Program-made: the position numbers and the translations under genes
Shown: in pieces, positions 45,921 through 55,119 of the stretch
Layout of the letters: each line of letters opens with the position of its first letter
How positions within the stretch are numbered: the stretch's first letter is position 1
The notes under the pieces: model-generated
Told to the model about the DNA's origin: nothing
The model's database searches: none
Seen by the model: only the letters and a program-made list of their open reading frames with translations
DNA from: Gloeocapsa sp. UFS-A4-WI-NPMV-4B04
GTDB taxonomy: Bacteria; Cyanobacteriota; Cyanobacteriia; Cyanobacteriales; Chroococcidiopsidaceae
Reading direction: 5' to 3'
DNA length: 64,000 bases
NCBI GenBank assembly: GCA_019359535.1
Contig: JAHHHE010000001.1
Location: 35,040 to 99,039, forward strand

Positions 45921-48900
45921 TCACCTTCTACGTCCTACTTTTTTCTGCCTTTCCTCCAGTTGCTTTTGTACCCGATTGCGAAGTGACTCAAAAGCAGGCT
46001 GTGAGTGTGAACTTTGACTTAAATACTGCGCTAATGAATTGATCGTTGGGTTCTTAAATAATTCGATAATTGATAAATCTCGGTGCAAAGTTTCCCGAAG
46101 TTTTTGATTAACTTGAACCATTAGTAAAGAATGACCGCCGAGGTCAAAGAAATTATCATTAATTCCCACTTTTTCTAGGTTGAGTACCTCTTGCCAAATA
46201 GAAGCGATCGCTTGTTCCAATTCCGAGCGGGGAGGTTGATGCTCTGCTGCTATTGGGCGCAATTTTTCCAGAGCAGGTAAAGCACGGCGATCAACTTTTC
46301 CATTGGATGTCAGTGGTAGAGCATCCAGTAGCATGAAAACCGCAGGCAGCATATACTCAGGTAGCCGCTCCTTGAGGTAATTTCGCAGTTCAATAGTTGT
46401 AGGTGTTTGGTCTTGATTAGGAACTACATAAGCCACCAATTGCTTGCCACTCGCTTCTTCCCGCGCCAGAACTACAACTTCCCGCACTGCTGGATGTTTG
46501 CTTAATACCGCCTCAATTTCTCCTAGCTCGATCCGCAAGCCTCTAAGCTTAACTTGATAGTCAATCCGCCCCAAAAACTCAATATTCCCATCTGGTTTGT
46601 AGCGAGCCAAGTCACCAGTTTTATATAGCCGCGCCTCCGGTTCATTGCTGAATGGGTTTGAAATAAACTTTGCATCAGTTAGTTCTTTGCGGTTTAGATA
46701 GCCACGTGCCAGCCCCACACCGCCAATATGTAACTCCCCAGACACGCCAATGGGGACAGGTTTTAGGTGCTGATCCAATAGATAAATCTGGGTGTTGGCA
46801 ATCGGGCGACCAATCGGAACAAGGCGCTGATTGCTACCGCGCTGGCAAGCCCAGGAAGTAACATCAATAGCTGCTTCGGTTGGTCCATAGAGATTGTGTA
46901 GTTCTGCATCTATACGCTCAAAGAAACGTTCCTGCAAAGCAACCGAAAGTGCTTCGCCACTACAAAAGACACGCTTGAGACTGTGACATTTCTCTAGTTC
47001 CGGCTCTTCAATAAACACTTGTAGCATCGAGGGGACAAAGTGCAGAGTGCTAATTTCCTGCTGGGCAATTAGTTGAACTAGATAGGCACTATCTTGATGA
47101 CCCCCTGGTTTAGCTAAAACTAGCCGCGCACCTGTAAACAACGACCAGAAGAATTCCCAAACTGATACATCAAAGCTAAAAGGAGTCTTTTGCAAAACTC
47201 GGTCGGATGCTGTTAATTGATAAGCACCTTGCATCCACAGCAACCGATTGGATAAACCAAGATGAGTGTTCATGACCCCCTTGGGTGTTCCTGTGGAACC
47301 GGAGGTATAAATTACATAAGCTAGGTTTTCTGGCTTAACTGGGCTAATAGGGTTTTCCTGGCTTTGATGCAAGAGTGCTTGAGCGTCGCTATCTAAGCAA
47401 ACAACTTGCGCTTTGAGTGGCGGTATCACCAGATGTTGTTGACTTAGCAGTAGCGGTACTTGGGCATCTGCCAACATAAACGCTAACCGCTCTTGGGGAT
47501 AAGCAGGGTCTAGTGGCACGTAAGCACCGCCAGCTTTGAGGATGCCTAATAGCCCAACTACCATTTCTAACGAACGTTCCATGCAAATACCGACAAGTAC
47601 CTCTGGTTTCACCCCTAGCTGTTGCAGGTAGTGTGCGATTCTGTTCGCTTGGTTATTTAACTCTCGGTAAGTCAATTGCTGATTTTCAAAAACTACTGCA
47701 ACTGCATCAGGTGTCCGTTCCACCTGTGCCTCAAATAGCTGATGCACACACAAATCAAGCCGCGAGTCATGAGTCTTGATATCTTCATTTCCCCCTACTC
47801 CCTGCTCTCTGCCTTCTTCATTCCATTCCACCAATAGCTGATGCTGCTCGGCTGCGTTCAATAGTGGTAATTCCCCAAGCCTTTGCTCCGGATTGGCAAC
47901 AATACCCTCTAGTAAATTCTGAAAATGCCCCAGCATCCGGGTAATTGTCGCTGCCTCAAATAGGTCAGTATTGTACTCAAATGAGGCAATTAGACCTGGC
48001 TCGGTAATTTCAATAGACAAACTTAAATCAAACTGCGCTGCCAAGCTTTCCACTCTTAACAGACTCAGTTCCAAACCAGGCATCTCTGGCATCTGTGGGG
48101 CATTCCTCAAAGTGAATGACACCTGGAATAATGGCGTGAAAGAGACATCCCGCTCTGGCTGCAATGCTTCTACTAAATACTCGAAAGGCAAGTCTTGGTA
48201 AGTATAAGCTCCCAATGCCACCTGACGCACTCGCCCCAAAAGTTCTGCAAAACTGGGGTTCCCTCCTAGATAGGTACGCAGCACTAGAGTATTGACGAAA
48301 AACCCGATCAACCCTTTAATCTCGTCGCGGTTACGGTTGGCAATGGGCGAACCTACAGAAATGTCATCTTGTCCTGTATAGCGGTAAAGAAAAGTTTGGA
48401 ATGCCGCCAGCAGCAACATGAATAAAGTGACACCCTGTTGACGGGAGAGAACTTTGACCGCCTCAGTTAAAGTTGTGGGTAGCTCTAGAGATTGCTGTGC
48501 GCCTCGATACGTCTGAACTGCGGGTCGCGGATGGTCAGTTGGCAGTTGTAAAGTAGTAGCGCCTGCGAGTTGTTGTTGCCAGTAAGTAAGCTGAGTTGTT
48601 AGAACTTCTCCTTGGAGCCATGTCCGTTGCCAGTGAGCAAAGTCCTTGTACTGAATGGGTAACTTAGGTAGAGGCGATCGCTTGTTTGTCAAGAGTGCTT
48701 TGTACACTGCTGCCATTTCTTGAAGAAACACTTCCGCAGACCAGCCATCACCAACAATGTGATGCATAGTCAAAAGCAGTATGTGTTCCTGTTGAGATAG
48801 GCACAGAAGTTTGGCACGTAGAAGTGAACCCTGGGTCAGATCGAAAGGCTGCTGAATTTCTTGAGTTGTTAGCCGTGTCACTTGGGACTCGCGCTTTGAT

Positions 48901-51251
48901 GGAGGAATTTCTTGGCAATCGACTAAAGCTACAGACAGAGATACCCGGGCAATGACTTGAATGGGTTGACCGTTAACTACAGCAAACGTAGTTCGCAAAG
49001 CTTCATGTCGCTGGACAATTTCATTAATGCTGTCCTCCAGCACCGTCAGATTCAGCAACCCCTTTAAGCGCAAGGCAAAGGCAATGTTATAGGCAGGATT
49101 GCCAGTCTCCAATTGGTCAAGGAACCACAATCTAGCTTGAGCAAAAGAAAGAGGGTAATCCGTTTGCTGTTGCCCAAGGGATACAGACGGCATCGAAGTT
49201 GCTGTTGTCAGTTCCGGTATCTTTGTTGCTAACTGAGAAATGCTCAATTCAAATAAATCTTCTACAGATACAGCTACTTCCAGGTCAACCTCAATGCGGT
49301 TTTTTAAATCAAAAACTATTAAAGAATCTAACCCCAAGGTGCTTAAAGGTTGCTGGCAGTTAACTTGGGCAAGCGCTAGTTTCAGCGATCGCGCTACTAT
49401 CTCCCGAAGATAAGATTCTAGAAGATAGTAGCGTTGGTGTGGAGAACTAAGGATTTCATGCTTCAAACTACTTGCAGACCCCCTCCCTTCTACCTCCTGC
49501 CTTCTGCCTTCTACAATCAAAATACTGCTATTAACGACTTCCAAATTACCTGCCAGAAAATCTGCCCGACAAGCGCGGCGTTGAATCTTGCCACTGGAGG
49601 TTTTGGGAATAGTCCCAGGCTTAATTAAAACTACCGCATAGACTTGCACCTCATATTCTTGGGCAACTGCTTGACGAATGGCGGCGGTGACTTCCGCCAA
49701 ATTCGGTTTGGCGCGAAACTCCAACTCTTGCACTACTACCAGCCGTTCTTCATTGCCAACTTCTACTGCAAAAGCTGCACTACTTCCTAGTCGCAGTGCT
49801 GGATGGCTGCGTTCTACCGTTAGTTCAATGTCTTGGGGGTATAAATTGCGTCCGCGTACGATAATTAAATCTTTAGCTCTTCCTGTGACGAAGAGTTCAC
49901 CATTGTCCAAAAAACCTAAATCTCCTGTCCGCAAAAAAGGTCCTGCACCTGTATCTGCTAGGTACGCGCGGAAAGTTTGTTCTGTCTCCTGCGGACGATT
50001 CCAGTAGCCGTGACCGATACTCGGACCCGACACCCAAATTTCACCCACTTCACCGGGTAAACAAGAAGTGCAGGTTTGAGGATTGGCAATGATGATTTGT
50101 TGATCTGGGAGGGTTTGACCGCAGCCTACTAAAGTACAATTTTCGTTTTCGGGACTGGCTGCGATCGCTCGGTTATTTTCTAGAGCAGTTTTCTGGATAG
50201 TTTTGCTAACTGGCGGAGTTGTTTTGTGGCTACCAGTAACCATCAAAGTTGCCTCTGCCATTCCGTAACAGGGGTAAAAAGCTGCGGAACGAAAGCCGCA
50301 AGCCGCAAATTTTGTCACAAATCGCTCTAAAGTATCCTGGCGGATCGGCTCTGCACCATTAAAAGCTACATCCCAGCTGCTTAAGTCAAGCTGCTCCTGT
50401 TGCTCTGGCGTAATTTTATGAATGCATAGCTCGTAAGCAAAATTGGGAGCGCCACTCGTTGTCCCTTGGTAGCGGGAAATCGCTTGCAACCAACGGTAAG
50501 GACGCTGGAGAAAAGCCGCCGGAGGCATTAATATGCAAGGAAAGCCGCCATATAGTGGTTGTAGGATGCCGCCAATAAGTCCCATGTCATGGTAAGTCGG
50601 CAACCAAGAAATAAATTTACTGTTGGGCGAATGTCCCATTAAACGGTAGGTCATGGCTGCATTGTGTAGCAGGTTGCCATGACTGAGCATTGCTCCCTTT
50701 GGTGTACCTGTAGAACCAGATGTATATTGCAGAAAAGCTAAAGTATCTGTATTTATAAAAGGCTCTTGCCAACTATCCTCTATACCGCTAGTAAGGCTGT
50801 CAGTAGTTAGCCATTGTAAATCTCTGTCAGTTTTTTCAGCTAGGAGAGATTGCACCTGAGACAGAATTGCTGTTGTTGTCAGAGCTATGCTTGCCTGTGC
50901 ATCTGCTACCACAGCTTGGATTCTGGGCGTGTTGCGTTGGTTACGCGGCGGGTAAGCCGGAACTGCGACTACCCCAGCGTACAAACACCCGAAAAACGCT
51001 ACTAGATAATCTAAGCCTGGAGGATAAAGCAATAAGGCTCGTTCACCGCTTAAACCCAAAGCTTGAAGTTGAGCTGCGATCGCTCGGCTGCACTTCTCCA
51101 ATTCTCGATAACTAAGGCTCTCTTCTACTGTTTCTCCATCTGGCAAAAAGGTGAAAGCTACTTGTTCTGGCTGGTGTAGAGTTCTGTAGCGGAGAACATC
51201 CACCCAAGTCGAACACCCAAAAATTTCTGGATTATTTAAAGTTTGAGCCAT
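45921..51251 (-). CDS. Loading protein: fatty acyl-AMP ligase (FAAL)-ACP-C-A(Ser-like)-T
   Basis: 1776 aa; FAAL: LQYTSGSTGTPKGAMLSHGNLLHN, FISWLPTYHDMGLIGGILQPLYGG; ACP: LGLDSLIVFDL; C: MHHIVGDGWS; A: SFDVSVWEF / TLHFVPSML / VFCSGEAL / NLYGPTEAAID (reads D-V-W-H-F-S-L-I-D, Ser-type); T: FFDLGGHSLLMVQ. Confidence 0.93.
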   Translation of the reverse strand: MAQTLNNPEIFGCSTWVDVLRYRTLHQPEQVAFTFLPDGETVEESLSYRELEKCSRAIAAQLQALGLSGERALLLYPPGLDYLVAFFGCLYAGVVAVPAYPPRNQRNTPRIQAVVADAQASIALTTTAILSQVQSLLAEKTDRDLQWLTTDSLTSGIEDSWQEPFINTDTLAFLQYTSGSTGTPKGAMLSHGNLLHNAAMTYRLMGHSPNSKFISWLPTYHDMGLIGGILQPLYGGFPCILMPPAAFLQRPYRWLQAISRYQGTTSGAPNFAYELCIHKITPEQQEQLDLSSWDVAFNGAEPIRQDTLERFVTKFAACGFRSAAFYPCYGMAEATLMVTGSHKTTPPVSKTIQKTALENNRAIAASPENENCTLVGCGQTLPDQQIIIANPQTCTSCLPGEVGEIWVSGPSIGHGYWNRPQETEQTFRAYLADTGAGPFLRTGDLGFLDNGELFVTGRAKDLIIVRGRNLYPQDIELTVERSHPALRLGSSAAFAVEVGNEERLVVVQELEFRAKPNLAEVTAAIRQAVAQEYEVQVYAVVLIKPGTIPKTSSGKIQRRACRADFLAGNLEVVNSSILIVEGRRQEVEGRGSASSLKHEILSSPHQRYYLLESYLREIVARSLKLALAQVNCQQPLSTLGLDSLIVFDLKNRIEVDLEVAVSVEDLFELSISQLATKIPELTTATSMPSVSLGQQQTDYPLSFAQARLWFLDQLETGNPAYNIAFALRLKGLLNLTVLEDSINEIVQRHEALRTTFAVVNGQPIQVIARVSLSVALVDCQEIPPSKRESQVTRLTTQEIQQPFDLTQGSLLRAKLLCLSQQEHILLLTMHHIVGDGWSAEVFLQEMAAVYKALLTNKRSPLPKLPIQYKDFAHWQRTWLQGEVLTTQLTYWQQQLAGATTLQLPTDHPRPAVQTYRGAQQSLELPTTLTEAVKVLSRQQGVTLFMLLLAAFQTFLYRYTGQDDISVGSPIANRNRDEIKGLIGFFVNTLVLRTYLGGNPSFAELLGRVRQVALGAYTYQDLPFEYLVEALQPERDVSFTPLFQVSFTLRNAPQMPEMPGLELSLLRVESLAAQFDLSLSIEITEPGLIASFEYNTDLFEAATITRMLGHFQNLLEGIVANPEQRLGELPLLNAAEQHQLLVEWNEEGREQGVGGNEDIKTHDSRLDLCVHQLFEAQVERTPDAVAVVFENQQLTYRELNNQANRIAHYLQQLGVKPEVLVGICMERSLEMVVGLLGILKAGGAYVPLDPAYPQERLAFMLADAQVPLLLSQQHLVIPPLKAQVVCLDSDAQALLHQSQENPISPVKPENLAYVIYTSGSTGTPKGVMNTHLGLSNRLLWMQGAYQLTASDRVLQKTPFSFDVSVWEFFWSLFTGARLVLAKPGGHQDSAYLVQLIAQQEISTLHFVPSMLQVFIEEPELEKCHSLKRVFCSGEALSVALQERFFERIDAELHNLYGPTEAAIDVTSWACQRGSNQRLVPIGRPIANTQIYLLDQHLKPVPIGVSGELHIGGVGLARGYLNRKELTDAKFISNPFSNEPEARLYKTGDLARYKPDGNIEFLGRIDYQVKLRGLRIELGEIEAVLSKHPAVREVVVLAREEASGKQLVAYVVPNQDQTPTTIELRNYLKERLPEYMLPAVFMLLDALPLTSNGKVDRRALPALEKLRPIAAEHQPPRSELEQAIASIWQEVLNLEKVGINDNFFDLGGHSLLMVQVNQKLRETLHRDLSIIELFKNPTINSLAQYLSQSSHSQPAFESLRNRVQKQLEERQKKVGRRR

Positions 51252-52032
51252 TTTTTAATGGAACCTTAAAAACAAGGAAAGAACTTCTGTAACTGCAACA
51301 GCGTTTTTCAACTGCATCTTATTCGGTGCAGTCATTTCGCATATTCTCGGTCTGAATCATGTCGGCTAGGTTTCCTTGCCGCCCACTCTCATAATCATCA
51401 GGGTTCCGAATCCCCCATAATTGTCCCCTTGTGCCTTCTGCCTTTCTTTAAATTTCTGAACTTGGCTCTACACAAAGCTTATAAAATCCAAAACGTGGAT
51501 AGGGTGATAATTTCTGCCATTGCAGACATACTTAGCAGCGCCACTCCAGGCAAGTTTTATCTTGCCGTTTTCATTGGCATCCACTACACCCAACACTTAG
51601 GAGTTTGATTTTTCCTAAAGTAGTTGCAAATATCTCCTGGCTTTATTGCTAGTCTTTTTCAATTGTTCTCAGTCACCCTACAGCAAATTTCTGGATTTTG
51701 TCAAGCAGCAATCGCGAGTATTTTTCATTATTTACAGCTTGCTCATAGTTAACTTGTTGTTAAATAAGCACAAACTTGTCGAAACTCAGTAGCTATACTC
51801 TCTACTATGTGGTGATAGCATTTGTATAAGCTGACACTTACTGTCAATAAATATATTTATTGTTCTTAACTTGACATTGGTAATAGGGCTGTTTTATTGT
51901 TAGCAGTTGTTATTGCAAATAATTAGCAAAACTACTGAGATGCGATCGCGTAAGCGGGGGCTTTAGCCTCCAAGCCCCAAAGGGTCTTGAATCGCATTCT
52001 CCGATTGCCTAGATTGAGTTTAAGGAAGACAA
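51252..52032. promoter_or_regulatory. Divergent intergenic region between the biosynthetic and uptake transcription units, with AT-rich palindrome at 51845-51862
   Basis: About 0.8 kb between divergently oriented genes; contains perfect 18-bp palindrome CAATAAATATATTTATTG. A Fur-type role is inference. Confidence 0.5.
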
Positions 52033-52188
52033 ATGAAACAAAAGCAATTACCTTCATCCTTGTCTATCGGAGGGGTGGGCGTGTTGGCAGCGATGCCTGA
52101 TTTAGCTAATGTCGTACAAGTGACAAGTGTATTGCGATGCACTACTGACATTAAGCAAGAGAAAGCTGTACTTAGTGACGGCAAGTAA
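52033..52188 (+). pseudogene. 51-aa ORF resembling the signal peptide/AMIN start of a TonB-dependent receptor
   Basis: Manual translation: MKQKQLPSSLSIGGVGVLAAMPDLANVVQVTSVLRCTTDIKQEKAVLSDGK*; ends 9 nt before the receptor ATG. Below the track's size cut-off. Confidence 0.55.
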
Positions 52189-52197
52189 GGGGAAGCC

Positions 52198-54987
52198 ATG
52201 AAACGATATCGACCCTTATTTTCCTTTGTACTGCTTGGTATTGGCATTATGCCACCAGCTCTTGCTCAACCAAAAATTTCTGAAGCTAGCGCGACCCAAA
52301 GATCAACAGCACCAGCCCAAAACACAATTTCTCGTCATCGCTCGGCGATCGCAGACATTCCGCGCCTTCAGGACATCGAGATTCCCCTTACTTCAGTCGA
52401 GGGACTATATCAGGAAGCTCTACCAAAGCCAGCAGGTGGAGCGGCGATCGCTCAAGGTAATGCTATTATCCGAGTAACAGGTGTACAAGTTAACCCCACA
52501 GACAACGCTCTAGAAGTAATCTTAGAAACTCCCCAAGCGAATCTACTGCAACCTGAAACTAGGACTGAGGGCAGAACATTAATTGCTGATATTCCCAATG
52601 CTATTCTGGCATTACCAGAGGGTATTCGCCGTGATAATCCAGCAGAGGGGATTGTTGCTGTCAGCGTTACTCAACTGAGTGGCAATATTGTCCAAATTAG
52701 GATTACCGGACAAACAGCAGTACCGACAGCAGAATTACTGGACAGCGATACTGGTTTAATTTTTAGTCTCACGCCTGGTACGGAAACTCCAACCGCAGAT
52801 GCTGCGCCTGCACCAGAATCAGACACGCCTAATGAAACTACTCCAGATACGCCTAATGAAACTACCCCCCAACAACCGACGGCGGAAGAAGAGCCGATCG
52901 AAATTGTGGTGACGGCGACGCGCACAGAACAAGCAATCACTAATGTGCCGCGTTCTGTAACAGTAATTGACCGCGAGGAAATTGATCAACAAGCTAAAGT
53001 TACGCGCAACGTCCAAGAAATTTTGGGTAACTTGGTTCCAGGCTTTGGACCACCGACTCAAAGTGCGCTGCTAAATAATGGACAGAACTTGCGGGGACGT
53101 TTCCCTCAAGTATTGATTGATGGTGTCCCGATTAAATCAAATGTTTTTACCAGCCAAGCTAGAGACTTGACAAGTATCGATCCCTCGGCAATTGAACGCA
53201 TTGAGGTGGTTCGCGGTCCGACAGCAGTTTATGGTGATGGGGGAACGGGTGGAGTCATTAATATTATTACCCGACAACCAACTGACGAGAGGCTAATTTC
53301 TACAGCAGAAGTATCGGTGAATGCTGCTGCTGGCGATGATTCGTTTTTAGAAGGCGATAGTTTTGGTAACTACTTTCAGTATGGAATCTCTGGGAAGGAT
53401 GGCAGTGTTGACTACACAATTTCCTTGTCAAGAGAAGACACTGGCACATTTTTTGATGCCGAGGGCGATCGCATTCCCGGCGATAGTGGGCTTAGTAATG
53501 TCGAGACTTTAGGCTTTCTCGGCAAGGTGGGGGTAAACTTCACTGAAGAACAACGCTTGCAACTAACGCTCAATCACTTCAACTTCAATGAAAACAGCAA
53601 CTATATTTCCGATCCAAGTATCTTTGATATTGAAGGCATTCAAAAAGCCCGTGCATTGCAAGTCCCAGAACGAGAAGCTATTGGAGCGCCAGAGCCAGGA
53701 AATCTCAATACAGTAATTAATCTCAGCTATAACCACGATAATCTGTTGGGCAGTCAGGTACAGGCTCAAGCGTACTATCGAAATAATGTATTTCAAGGCT
53801 CTTTCTTTGACGGTAGACCTTTCGATTTCACTGACCCTGAAATAGTCCAATTTATATTTGACAAAGAACTTTTTGGGGCGCGGTTGCAAATCGACACTCC
53901 CTTGTCATCGGCACTCTCGCTACTTTGGGGAGCTGATTACTCAAACGAGAAAATTTCCCAACCTATAAACGTTTTTGACCCACAGGAATTTGACGAGAGT
54001 GGGGAACGGGTTTTGCGGAAAGTTGACGAACTTACCAACAGCGATTACCGTGTCAATAATCTTGGTTTATTTGCTCAGTTGAATTGGGATCTCACCGAGC
54101 AGTGGATATTGAGTGGTGGGCTGCGTTATGAACGATTTGGTTTAAATGTTGATGACTATAGCACTGTAGAATTTGGTTTTGCTCCGAATCGGGATATTGA
54201 AGGTGGCAACATTAACTTTGATGATGTCGTGTTTAATGTCGGCGCTGTGTATAAACCTACAGATCAAATTAGTTTGTTTGCCAACTTTGCTCAAGGTTTT
54301 TCGGCTCCAGACTATAGCCGCATTTTGGCGGGTCCTCCCGAAGGATTTACTTCGGTTGAAGATGATTTGGATGTAACTCAACCGCAGCAGGTAGATAATT
54401 ACGAAATTGGCATCCGTGGTAACTGGTCAAATTTCCAAGCGTCTTTAGCTGCTTTCTACAATGACTCTGACTTGGGTGTAAGACTGATCCAAAGAGGAGG
54501 GGGACGTAATGCTGTAGTTGAACGTCAACCACAACAAATTTATGGTCTAGAGGCTAGCCTTGACTGGCAACCCGGAGCAGGCTGGGGACTTGGCAGTACG
54601 CTGACTTTGATAGAAGGAGAGTTTGAAAATGAGGAGGGCGACTTTCTGGCTCTCGACAGTACAGATATTCAGCCATTGAAGTTGACTACATATTTGGAGT
54701 ATGAAACTGAGTCTGGCTGGAGCAATCGATTACAAGCATTATATGTTGGCGATCGCTCTAGCGCCTTTGAAGACGGGACTGACTTCGTACCTATTGACAG
54801 CTATCTCACAGTCGATTTCATTAGTAGCCTTCCCCTGTTCGGAGGTCGGCTTTCCCTTGCCGTCGAGAACTTATTTAACGAACAGTATTTTCCTGTCTTG
54901 TCTCAATATTTCAGTGGCATTGATGACACATTAAATTATGCAGCCAGAGGAAGAACAATTCGTCTTGGTTACTCGATTGATTGGTAA
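52198..54987 (+). CDS. TonB-dependent siderophore receptor with N-terminal AMIN-like domain
   Basis: 929 aa; signal peptide; IRVTGVQVNPTDNALEVILET; plug IEIVVTATRTEQAITNVPRSVTVIDREEIDQQ, IERIEVVRGPTAVYGDGGTGGVINIITR; C-terminal YAARGRTIRLGYSIDW. Confidence 0.95.
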   Translation: MKRYRPLFSFVLLGIGIMPPALAQPKISEASATQRSTAPAQNTISRHRSAIADIPRLQDIEIPLTSVEGLYQEALPKPAGGAAIAQGNAIIRVTGVQVNPTDNALEVILETPQANLLQPETRTEGRTLIADIPNAILALPEGIRRDNPAEGIVAVSVTQLSGNIVQIRITGQTAVPTAELLDSDTGLIFSLTPGTETPTADAAPAPESDTPNETTPDTPNETTPQQPTAEEEPIEIVVTATRTEQAITNVPRSVTVIDREEIDQQAKVTRNVQEILGNLVPGFGPPTQSALLNNGQNLRGRFPQVLIDGVPIKSNVFTSQARDLTSIDPSAIERIEVVRGPTAVYGDGGTGGVINIITRQPTDERLISTAEVSVNAAAGDDSFLEGDSFGNYFQYGISGKDGSVDYTISLSREDTGTFFDAEGDRIPGDSGLSNVETLGFLGKVGVNFTEEQRLQLTLNHFNFNENSNYISDPSIFDIEGIQKARALQVPEREAIGAPEPGNLNTVINLSYNHDNLLGSQVQAQAYYRNNVFQGSFFDGRPFDFTDPEIVQFIFDKELFGARLQIDTPLSSALSLLWGADYSNEKISQPINVFDPQEFDESGERVLRKVDELTNSDYRVNNLGLFAQLNWDLTEQWILSGGLRYERFGLNVDDYSTVEFGFAPNRDIEGGNINFDDVVFNVGAVYKPTDQISLFANFAQGFSAPDYSRILAGPPEGFTSVEDDLDVTQPQQVDNYEIGIRGNWSNFQASLAAFYNDSDLGVRLIQRGGGRNAVVERQPQQIYGLEASLDWQPGAGWGLGSTLTLIEGEFENEEGDFLALDSTDIQPLKLTTYLEYETESGWSNRLQALYVGDRSSAFEDGTDFVPIDSYLTVDFISSLPLFGGRLSLAVENLFNEQYFPVLSQYFSGIDDTLNYAARGRTIRLGYSIDW

Positions 54988-55119
54988 ACTGTCCTACTCA
55001 CTAGCAGGCAGAAGGCACAAGAACCAGGTAATGGTATCAAAACTTCTGCTTGCTGTTTAAACACAGGTGGAAGTCATTAATAAACATTGGTAATTTGATC
55101 CAGGGAAGCGAGCACACGC

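Noticed and set aside
3719-51115. Numerous 60-120 aa ORFs inside the NRPS/PKS genes on either strand (e.g. 3976-4221, 5388-5669, 13727-14083, 16022-16312, 29465-29713, 43650-43922, 49678-50007)
   Set aside because: They lie in alternate frames of long, well-supported megasynthase genes and show no independent protein-family motif.
52671-54532. Antisense ORFs within the TonB-dependent receptor and small overlapping frames
   Set aside because: Shadow ORFs of a strong coding gene.
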